From positions 1 to 5,820 of the forward strand of contig JAGOCT010000127.1 of assembly GCA_017998585.1 (NCBI GenBank): a DNA stretch of 5,820 nt, written 5' to 3'. Shown here piece by piece: positions 1 through 5,130 of the stretch. The notes beneath the pieces were generated by a model, which ran no database searches, had not been told where the DNA came from, and saw only the letters and a program-made list of their open reading frames with translations. Origin of the DNA: Candidatus Cloacimonadota bacterium (GTDB lineage Bacteria; Cloacimonadota; Cloacimonadia; Cloacimonadales; WRIO01). Each line of letters starts with the position of its first letter. Within the stretch, counting starts at the first letter, position 1. The position numbers were made by a program, and so were the translations under genes.

Positions 1-1
1 A

Positions 2-205
2 GCATCAGCTGCAAAAGACAATGCACTTTTTGTTCAGTATGCAAGCCCTAATCAGGCCGCTTTTGAACTTTTACCTGAAGAGATTCGCCTGAATAAGAAT
101 ATCTATCCGGATAATGAATATCTGGAAAAATGTTTCTTATTGCTCAATGTAGGGGAAGAAGTCTTAAAAGTGGATAAAATCTGGCAGGAAATCCGAAATA
201 ATTAA
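2..205 (+). CDS. potD: PotD-like spermidine/putrescine ABC transporter substrate-binding protein, C-terminal part (5' end outside window)
   Basis: Only the last 67 residues are present; the reading frame is open from base 2 to the TAA at 203-205. The visible segment contains YASPNQAAFELLPEEIR, then an NIYP stretch, and ends in KVDKIWQEIRNN. This matches the usual C-terminus of bacterial polyamine-binding proteins of the PotD/PotF type, which have a 'YA(T/S)PN.AA..LLPEE' block, a YP block and a terminal amphipathic helix with a conserved Trp. Known role of the family: a periplasmic or lipid-anchored protein that captures spermidine or putrescine and hands it to the PotABC permease. The permease and ATPase genes would be expected upstream, outside the window. 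The stop codon shares its last base with the start codon of the next gene (TAATG), which suggests co-transcription and translational coupling. Polyamine specificity cannot be checked because the binding-site residues lie upstream; another solute of the same family is possible. Confidence 0.78.
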   Translation, partial: ASAAKDNALFVQYASPNQAAFELLPEEIRLNKNIYPDNEYLEKCFLLLNVGEEVLKVDKIWQEIRNN

Positions 206-1131
206 TGGTTCAATTTAATCAGATTAATGATTATATAACGGTTGCTCAGGCATCCACTCTGAAGGTTAATGCAGTTGTAATCGATTGTGGTGATTTTCTC
301 ACTTTGATTGATACACTGCTTTTACCTTCTGATATAAAAGCACTCAAGCATTTTTTAAAAGAAAAACAAAAACCATTAAAATATCTGATCAATACACATT
401 GGCACAGTGATCATTGTTTGGGTAATCAAATGCTCAGAGATGAAGGAACGATCATAATTGCTCATCAGGACTATTTAGATACACTCTTGATTGAAAGAAA
501 AGTCCTTCATCAAGAAAAAAATAACAGAAGTATATTTAAATCCGCCAAAGTAAAGCATCATTCAAATAATCATACAGAACAATGTGATATTCTTGAAGAA
601 ACACATTCAAAAAAGCAGATTAACCGATCTGACTTAGTGCACCCCAATATCCTTATAAAAGAAGAAGTTCGATTTCATGACAGTTTTACCTGGCATTTAA
701 TTGAAAGTCCAGGTCATTGTTATGGAGCTCTTTGTGTTTTCATTGAGGAACTCAAAGTCTTAATCACTGGTGATACTGTTCTAGGTTTTCCAGAAGGTTT
801 TTTTTCTATTCCTTATTTCTACTGGGGAGATCCTCTGATTTATATGACTACACTAAAACGACTAGATTCTTTTGATTTTAATCTGATCATTCCAGGTCAT
901 AGTGAGATTCAGAGCAAAGAACTGATTTTGTTTTATCTTCAATATCTTGTTCGCATCATCCTAAAAAAGGATGAACTGCTTGATGTAAAAGATGATTATA
1001 CTTTAGACGAATTAAAAAATCTAATCAAAGCAGAAAACTGTCTTGAAGTGATTGAAAGCAGACCCTTATGGGTCCCTGAAATGCATGACTTAAATTTAGA
1101 AAAATTGTTTTTGACTTATTTTAAGAAATAA
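205..1131 (+). CDS. MBL-fold (metallo-beta-lactamase superfamily) metal-dependent hydrolase, 308 aa
   Basis: The protein carries the full set of binuclear metal ligands of the metallo-beta-lactamase fold: HWHSDH (His65, His67, Asp69, His70), His171 in SPGHCYG, Asp190 in TGDTVLG and His232 in PGHSE. It should therefore be an active zinc- or iron-dependent hydrolase. The order and spacing resemble glyoxalase II-like and generic MBL-fold hydrolases. No signal peptide is visible, so it is probably cytoplasmic. Residues about 98-150 form a charged, Lys/His/Asn-rich insertion between the first motif and the His171 strand; this is probably a family-specific loop. The C-terminal 75 residues are helical-looking and charged. 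The ATG start overlaps the upstream potD-like stop by one base and has only a poor upstream AGGAAA, so translation is probably coupled. The substrate is unknown. Placement behind a polyamine binding protein does not by itself define a role. Superfamily assignment is firm; function is not. Confidence 0.9.
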   Translation: MVQFNQINDYITVAQASTLKVNAVVIDCGDFLTLIDTLLLPSDIKALKHFLKEKQKPLKYLINTHWHSDHCLGNQMLRDEGTIIIAHQDYLDTLLIERKVLHQEKNNRSIFKSAKVKHHSNNHTEQCDILEETHSKKQINRSDLVHPNILIKEEVRFHDSFTWHLIESPGHCYGALCVFIEELKVLITGDTVLGFPEGFFSIPYFYWGDPLIYMTTLKRLDSFDFNLIIPGHSEIQSKELILFYLQYLVRIILKKDELLDVKDDYTLDELKNLIKAENCLEVIESRPLWVPEMHDLNLEKLFLTYFKK

Positions 1132-1160
1132 AAAATCTTGTTATTCAACGAGTTATTATT

Positions 1161-1165
1161 GGAGG
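1161..1165 (+). promoter_or_regulatory. Shine-Dalgarno site fixing the TTG start of the carboxypeptidase gene
   Basis: GGAGG lies four bases before the TTG at 1170. The first in-frame ATG (1200, residue 11) has no comparable site and would remove the Lys-Lys n-region of the signal peptide, so the TTG start is preferred. Confidence 0.75.
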
Positions 1166-1169
1166 ACAC

Positions 1170-3497
1170 TTGAAAAAACTGATTATTATCTTAGGTTTAA
1201 TGGCTATTGCTGGTTTTTTATTTGCTGGTTTACAACCTGCCATTGTTATGAGCAATTATATAAAAAAAGATGCTCAACTCATTGATAAACTTGGTATTAG
1301 TATTGATAATGTGAATCAAAATTCAATACGCGTTTATGTCAGTAAAGCAGAGTTTGAACTATTGAAAAAAATGGGCTTTGATATCGTATTGATACCTGAT
1401 GAAGCTAAAATTTATGCTGATCAGCTATGGGAAACAACTAAAAATACCGATGATCCGATGAATGAATATTATTCAATAGATGAATACAATGCTTTTATGC
1501 AACAAACCGCTCAGCAGTATCCTGAAATATGTCAGCTAATCAATGCTGGGAATTCAGTTCAGGAAAGACCTATCTGGTTTCTAAAAATTTCAGATAATGC
1601 ATCAATCGAGGAAAACGAACCGGAAGTGAGATTGACTTCAACGATACATGGGGATGAAGTTGTGGGATATGATCTTTTAATCAGACTTATTTCTCTCTTA
1701 ACCGGATCTTATGGCACAGATACCAGAATTACTAATATTGTGAACAATACAGAAATCTGGATAAACCCGCTAACTAATCCAGATGGCTATGTATTACATC
1801 AAAGAGCAAATGCGAACGATGTTGATTTAAACAGAACTTTCCCTGATTTTTCAGCAAATGAAGCAAATGATACGACAAACAGGCAGCCTGAACATCAGGC
1901 ATTGAAGGCTTTTGCTGATACGCATACATCCAATATATCTCTTAATTTTCATGGAGGTGCTCAGGTCTTAAACTATCCCTGGGATTGTATTTATGCATTG
2001 CATCCGGATAACGATGTTTTTGTTGATAATGCGCTAACCTATACAGCACAGAATCCGATGCTCTACAATAGTACGGAATTTGAACACGGAATAACCAATG
2101 GGGCTGCCTGGTATGTAATTCATGGTAGTTTTCAGGACTGGTCGAATTACTATTATACCTGTATGGATATTACTGCAGAAATAAGTAATACCAAATGGCC
2201 TGCTGCGAATTTATTAGACGGTTTCTGGGAAAATAACAGAGAATCTATACTGAGATACATCGAAAAAAGTCAAACAGGAATTCATGGTATTGTGTTAGAT
2301 ACTAATAATCAGCCTGTTAGTGCCACTATTGAAATTGCTAATCGTATGGTTTCTTATACAGATCCTCAGGTAGGAGATTTTCATCGGGTATTATTACCAG
2401 GTACTTATCAGCTACAGGTTAATGCATACGGTTATGAAACTCAGGTTTTAGATAATGTGCTGGTTACAGCAGAGTCTCCTACGATTGTTAATGTTGTAAT
2501 GAATGCTTTGACTTCTTCAGAATTTAAAGGTTATGTTCGTACTGCTGATAATCAACCGATAAGTGATGCATTAATAAAAATTTATGCCGATGGTGAATTG
2601 ACTGCTCAAACAGATGAAAATGGGTATTTTGAGATTGATAATGTGTTTCCAGGAACTTATCAGGTAAGTATTAGTCATGCTGATTATATGCCGTTTTCAG
2701 GATATGTTCTTGTTCAAGTTGATGCTAACTATCATTTTGTGATCAATGCGCCTTTGTTTAGTGATTCTTTTGATAATGGGTTAAGTAACTGGACAGTTCA
2801 GGCACCTTGGGGCATAACAATTGAAAATAATAATCATGTGCTAACTGATTCTCCTGCGGGGAACTATGCTAACAATATTACTAAAATTGCTAAATTGAAT
2901 CAATCTTTTGATTTAAATAATTGTCAGAGTGCTACCGTTGCTTATGAAGTTAAGTACAATTTAGAAAGCAATTATGATTATGTTCGTTTCCAGATTTCAA
3001 CAGATAATAGCAATTGGTCAGATTTGAAAATATATACAGGTGCATCAGTCTGGAAAACAGAAGTAATCAATCTTTCTAGCTTTATCGGACAAACGGTTTA
3101 TTTTAGGTTTAAACAAACCAGTGATCAGGGTGTAGATGCAGATGGAATTTATATTGATAATTTTAGATTTGATAATCAGAATCATTATACGGTTGGAAAT
3201 TCAGAACAAACAAATAGTCATCCAGATAAGATGATTGTTTCAAATTATCCAAATCCATTTAGTATAAATACAGGAACCCGATTTTTTGTTAAAGCTAATG
3301 ATAAAAGCAGATTACACTTTATTGACATTTTTAATATTAAAGGGCAAAAGATAGAAAGTCTGAAAATGGATATCAGCAGAGGAAATTCAATCTCCTGGAT
3401 ATCAAAGAATACAAGTCTTGCCAGTGGAATTTATTTTTACAGAGTCAGAAATGAAGTACAACAGAGTTCAATGAAAAAAATGCTTTTGATTAAATAA
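1170..3497 (+). CDS. Secreted M14 zinc carboxypeptidase with two CarboxypepD-like domains, a jelly-roll domain and a T9SS sorting domain, 775 aa
   Basis: Residues 1-19 are a Sec signal peptide: Lys2-Lys3, then a hydrophobic core, with a likely cut after LFA. Residues about 20-95 look like an N-terminal propeptide or accessory region. The peptidase M14 domain spans about 98-365. It has HGDE with zinc ligands His160 and Glu163, Arg212 and the Asn221-Arg222 pair in DVDLNR for substrate carboxylate binding, the third zinc ligand His261 in NFHGG, GITNGAAWY, a Tyr cluster at 327-329 and the catalytic Glu337 in DITAEIS. The GITNGA, QD and ITAE pattern points to the carboxypeptidase N/E/D-like subfamily (M14B). 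Two CarboxypepD regulatory-like beta-sandwich domains follow (about 369-445 and 450-526), then a MAM/jelly-roll-like domain (about 530-668). A type A T9SS C-terminal domain (about 686-775) carries YPNPF at 693-697, SGIYFYRV and a basic MKKMLLIK end. Inferred role: Sec export, then T9SS passage to the cell surface or medium, removing C-terminal residues from peptides. Preference for basic residues is plausible but unproven. The start is TTG. Confidence 0.92.
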   Translation: MKKLIIILGLMAIAGFLFAGLQPAIVMSNYIKKDAQLIDKLGISIDNVNQNSIRVYVSKAEFELLKKMGFDIVLIPDEAKIYADQLWETTKNTDDPMNEYYSIDEYNAFMQQTAQQYPEICQLINAGNSVQERPIWFLKISDNASIEENEPEVRLTSTIHGDEVVGYDLLIRLISLLTGSYGTDTRITNIVNNTEIWINPLTNPDGYVLHQRANANDVDLNRTFPDFSANEANDTTNRQPEHQALKAFADTHTSNISLNFHGGAQVLNYPWDCIYALHPDNDVFVDNALTYTAQNPMLYNSTEFEHGITNGAAWYVIHGSFQDWSNYYYTCMDITAEISNTKWPAANLLDGFWENNRESILRYIEKSQTGIHGIVLDTNNQPVSATIEIANRMVSYTDPQVGDFHRVLLPGTYQLQVNAYGYETQVLDNVLVTAESPTIVNVVMNALTSSEFKGYVRTADNQPISDALIKIYADGELTAQTDENGYFEIDNVFPGTYQVSISHADYMPFSGYVLVQVDANYHFVINAPLFSDSFDNGLSNWTVQAPWGITIENNNHVLTDSPAGNYANNITKIAKLNQSFDLNNCQSATVAYEVKYNLESNYDYVRFQISTDNSNWSDLKIYTGASVWKTEVINLSSFIGQTVYFRFKQTSDQGVDADGIYIDNFRFDNQNHYTVGNSEQTNSHPDKMIVSNYPNPFSINTGTRFFVKANDKSRLHFIDIFNIKGQKIESLKMDISRGNSISWISKNTSLASGIYFYRVRNEVQQSSMKKMLLIK

Positions 3498-3549
3498 TGT
3501 AATATGATGATAAATAGTAGAATAACCTGCCATCAGAAATTGTTTTTGA

Positions 3550-3573
3550 TTATGCTTGACACAAAAAGCATAA
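3550..3573 (+). promoter_or_regulatory. 8-bp inverted repeat overlapping the gcvH -35 element (possible operator)
   Basis: TTATGCTT at 3550-3557 is perfectly repeated in inverse at 3566-3573 (AAGCATAA), with eight bases between the arms. The left arm and spacer include the TTGACA hexamer at 3556-3561. The stem would be AT-rich and is not followed by a T-run, so a binding site for a dimeric regulator is more likely than a terminator. A chance AT-rich dyad cannot be excluded. Confidence 0.35.
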
Positions 3574-3586
3574 AATTAAATTTATC
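3556..3586 (+). promoter_or_regulatory. Putative sigma-70-type promoter for gcvH
   Basis: A perfect -35 hexamer TTGACA sits at 3556-3561. The best -10-like element at a workable distance is TTTATC (3581-3586, 19-base spacer); TAAATT at 3577-3582 (15-base spacer) is the alternative. Transcription would start near 3593, shortly upstream of the GGAGG at 3608, which fits a start codon at 3618. The gap before gcvH is the longest in the window. The -35 is convincing; the -10 is not. Confidence 0.4.
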
Positions 3587-3606
3587 GTAGAAAATGAATA
3601 TTATAA

Positions 3607-3612
3607 TGGAGG
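3607..3612 (+). promoter_or_regulatory. Shine-Dalgarno site that decides the gcvH start
   Basis: TGGAGG lies five bases before the ATG at 3618. An in-frame ATG at 3594 and another at 3606 exist, but neither has its own site and the second overlaps this one. The start at 3618 also gives the normal GcvH N-terminus. Confidence 0.85.
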
Positions 3613-3617
3613 ATAAA

Positions 3618-3998
3618 ATGAAAGTTTTAGATGATTTACGCTATACAGAAAGCCATGAATGGGTAAAAGTAGATGGAAATATTGCTTATGTAGGCATTAG
3701 TGATTTTGCTCAACATGAATTAGGTGATATCGTACATGTTGAATTACCTGAAGTAAATGAAAAAGTAAACGCAGGCGAACCATTAGGAAATCTTGAAGCG
3801 GTTAAAACAGTAGAAGATATTATTTCTCCTATTTCAGGAAACGTAGTTGAAACCAACGTTGACTTATTTGATTCTCCAGAATTAATCAATAACTCTCCTT
3901 ATGATGATGGCTGGTTAATAAAAGTGGAATTTAAAAATATTGAAGAAATTGAAAAATTAATGACCGCAGATGAATATCGCAAAATGATTAATCAATAA
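3618..3998 (+). CDS. gcvH: Glycine cleavage system H protein (lipoyl carrier), 126 aa
   Basis: This is the small lipoylated shuttle protein of the glycine cleavage system. It carries the aminomethyl group from the P protein (glycine decarboxylase) to the T protein and is reoxidised by the L protein. The sequence follows the family from end to end: LRYTESHEWV at the start, GISDFAQHELGDIVHVELPE, then the lipoylation hairpin LEAVKTVEDIISPISG with the acceptor Lys63 (counting from the 3618 start), and the C-terminal SPYDDGWL block. The start at 3618 gives 126 residues, the usual family size; a start at 3594 would add eight residues with no homology expectation. A strong terminator follows directly and a likely promoter precedes it, so it looks monocistronic. 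No gcvT, gcvP, lpd or lipoate ligase gene is in the window. GcvH also serves as a lipoyl donor in some bacteria, so its presence alone does not prove a full glycine cleavage pathway. Confidence 0.96.
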   Translation: MKVLDDLRYTESHEWVKVDGNIAYVGISDFAQHELGDIVHVELPEVNEKVNAGEPLGNLEAVKTVEDIISPISGNVVETNVDLFDSPELINNSPYDDGWLIKVEFKNIEEIEKLMTADEYRKMINQ

Positions 3999-4014
3999 TT
4001 TAATTACAAATATG

Positions 4015-4047
4015 TAAGTCTCCCTGAAAGAGGGGAGACTTATTTTT
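4015..4047 (+). terminator. Rho-independent terminator after gcvH
   Basis: Arms TAAGTCTCCC (4015-4024) and GGGAGACTTA (4033-4042) form a perfect 10-bp stem with an 8-base loop, followed at once by five T residues (4043-4047). It lies 16 bases after the gcvH stop and ends only 13 bases before the gmk start codon, leaving just the gmk ribosome binding site between them. Confidence 0.88.
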
Positions 4048-4060
4048 ATAAAGGGGTAAA

Positions 4061-4666
4061 ATGAAAAAGAAAGGTTTTCTGATTACGATTGCAGCTCCTT
4101 CTGGAAGCGGTAAATCAACGATACTAAGTAAAGTAATGGAACGGCTTCCTCATATTCAATATTCCATATCTCATACTACCAGAAAGCCACGTGGAGAGGA
4201 AAAAGACGGAGTTGCTTACTTTTTTACAGAAGAATCGGATTTTCTTAGTAAAAGAGATGCAGGATTTTTTTTAGAAAGTGCCAAAGTACATAATAATTGG
4301 TACGGAACTTCAAAACAATTTATTGAAGATACATTGGAAAAAGCGAATCATGTCATTATGGATATTGATGTTCAGGGTGTTGCTCAAATCAGAAATCTGG
4401 GAGTTGACATTGTTTCTATTTTTATATTACCACCTAGTTATAGTGTTTTAAAGCAACGTTTAATCGACCGAAAAACTGACTCTCCCGAGCAAATTGAACA
4501 AAGATTGGAAAACTCAAAAAAAGAAATTGACCGATTAAATGAATATGATTATTTGGTAATTAATGACTCATTGGATAGTGCAGTTGAATGTGTCATCAAT
4601 ATTATACAGGCTGAAGAGAACAAAGTAAAACGTTTTTCAAAAATCCTGGATGATTTTTATAATTAA
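4061..4666 (+). CDS. gmk: Guanylate kinase, 201 aa
   Basis: Gmk phosphorylates GMP to GDP with ATP in the cytoplasm, an essential step of guanine nucleotide synthesis. The P-loop is APSGSGKST (residues 12-20, Lys18). The guanylate kinase signature is complete: Thr39-Thr40-Arg41, Arg44, Glu47, Gly50, Tyr53 and Phe55. GMP-binding residues include Glu72 in FFLESAKVH and the YGT at 81-83. The DIDVQG strand (101-106) is the usual Walker B-like element, and the LID Arg residues are in RLIDRKTDSPEQIEQRL. The length is that of typical bacterial Gmk. The start ATG is preceded by AAGGGG at 4051-4056, four bases away. The next gene begins 12 bases after the stop, so they probably share a transcript. One small deviation is Lys138, where Gly is common in the RGTD-like LID motif. 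Transcription must come either from read-through of the terminator just upstream or from a promoter within the end of gcvH. Confidence 0.97.
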   Translation: MKKKGFLITIAAPSGSGKSTILSKVMERLPHIQYSISHTTRKPRGEEKDGVAYFFTEESDFLSKRDAGFFLESAKVHNNWYGTSKQFIEDTLEKANHVIMDIDVQGVAQIRNLGVDIVSIFILPPSYSVLKQRLIDRKTDSPEQIEQRLENSKKEIDRLNEYDYLVINDSLDSAVECVINIIQAEENKVKRFSKILDDFYN

Positions 4667-4674
4667 TAAGGAGG
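4667..4674 (+). promoter_or_regulatory. Near-perfect Shine-Dalgarno site of the acidic-tail gene
   Basis: TAAGGAGG matches the complement of the 16S rRNA 3' end over eight bases and sits four bases before the ATG at 4679, directly after the gmk stop. It is the strongest ribosome binding site in the window and implies that the following small protein is really made, in quantity. Confidence 0.8.
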
Positions 4675-4678
4675 AAGA

Positions 4679-5107
4679 ATGGATAGTAAGACAGATAAAA
4701 AAGTAAACCAGTTTTTAGAAACAAATAATATGGATTATTTATTTTTAATATTAGCTAATCTGGAAGTAGATAGATTAAGTAATCTACCTGATGGAATAAA
4801 AAAGGGATTTTCTAAAAAAATATCAGATATGGCATTAGAACACGCTGCGATTAATGATATACCAGATTACATTCTTGAATACAGTGAAACTGAAGCTGAT
4901 GAGTATTCCAGAAATATTTATCGTGATGACGATGATGAAGATGATGATTTCCAGTATGAAGAAAATATCCCTTATGAAGAAGAGCCTGTAAGGGAAGAAT
5001 TTAAAGATGAAAAAGCAGACGATAGTTTTCAAGATGATGAAGATGATGATGATTTTGATGAAGATGATGATTTTTATAATGAAGACAGCTTTGATGATGA
5101 AGACTAA
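4679..5107 (+). CDS. Small protein with a helical N-terminal domain and an extremely acidic C-terminal tail, 142 aa; function unknown
   Basis: I do not recognise this family with confidence. Residues 1-70 are of mixed composition and look alpha-helical, with a hydrophobic helix MDYLFLILANLEVDRL (about 18-33) and a second helix around 43-59. Residues 83-142 form a tail in which I count 37 Asp/Glu out of 60, with only three Lys/Arg. Aromatic residues punctuate the acidic runs (Phe91, Tyr99, Phe108, Phe117, Phe126, Phe132, Phe138). There is no signal peptide or membrane segment, so it should be cytoplasmic. It follows gmk by 12 bases with a near-consensus ribosome binding site. In many bacteria this slot is rpoZ, encoding RNA polymerase omega, and the N-terminal helices could be a very divergent omega-like domain; the acidic tail also recalls the delta subunit of Firmicutes polymerase. 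Both are inferences from position and composition. A nucleic-acid mimic or a histone/chaperone-like acidic protein are alternatives. Confidence 0.85.
   Translation: MDSKTDKKVNQFLETNNMDYLFLILANLEVDRLSNLPDGIKKGFSKKISDMALEHAAINDIPDYILEYSETEADEYSRNIYRDDDDEDDDFQYEENIPYEEEPVREEFKDEKADDSFQDDEDDDDFDEDDDFYNEDSFDDED
4934..5074 (+). repeat. Imperfect GAT/GAA-rich repeats encoding Asp-Glu-Asp(3-4)-Phe units
   Basis: Three copies of a short in-frame unit occur: 4934-4951, 5036-5056 and 5057-5074. They encode DEDDDF, DEDDDDF and DEDDDF (residues 86-91, 120-126 and 127-132). The last two are directly adjacent and differ by one GAT codon, as expected from slippage or unit duplication. The span between copies one and two is acidic but not a clean repeat. 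Confidence 0.7.
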
Positions 5108-5130
5108 ATAGTGTCTGAAAATGAATTATC

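Noticed and set aside
1111..1139. TTGACT as a -35 box for the carboxypeptidase gene
   Set aside because: No acceptable -10 hexamer at 16-18 bases spacing; one weak hexamer in AT-rich coding sequence is expected by chance.
1137..1160. Weak hairpin (CTTGTT with AACGAG, one G-U pair) followed by TTATTATT after the MBL gene
   Set aside because: Six pairs, AT-rich and interrupted T-run; too weak to call a terminator.
3602..3607. Perfect TATAAT upstream of gcvH
   Set aside because: It overlaps the gcvH ribosome binding site, so transcription from it would start at about the start codon and lose that site. There is no matching -35 at a correct distance.
3594..3617. Eight-residue N-terminal extension of GcvH from the upstream ATG
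   Set aside because: No ribosome binding site of its own, and the GGAGG at 3608 serves the ATG at 3618, which gives the normal family N-terminus.
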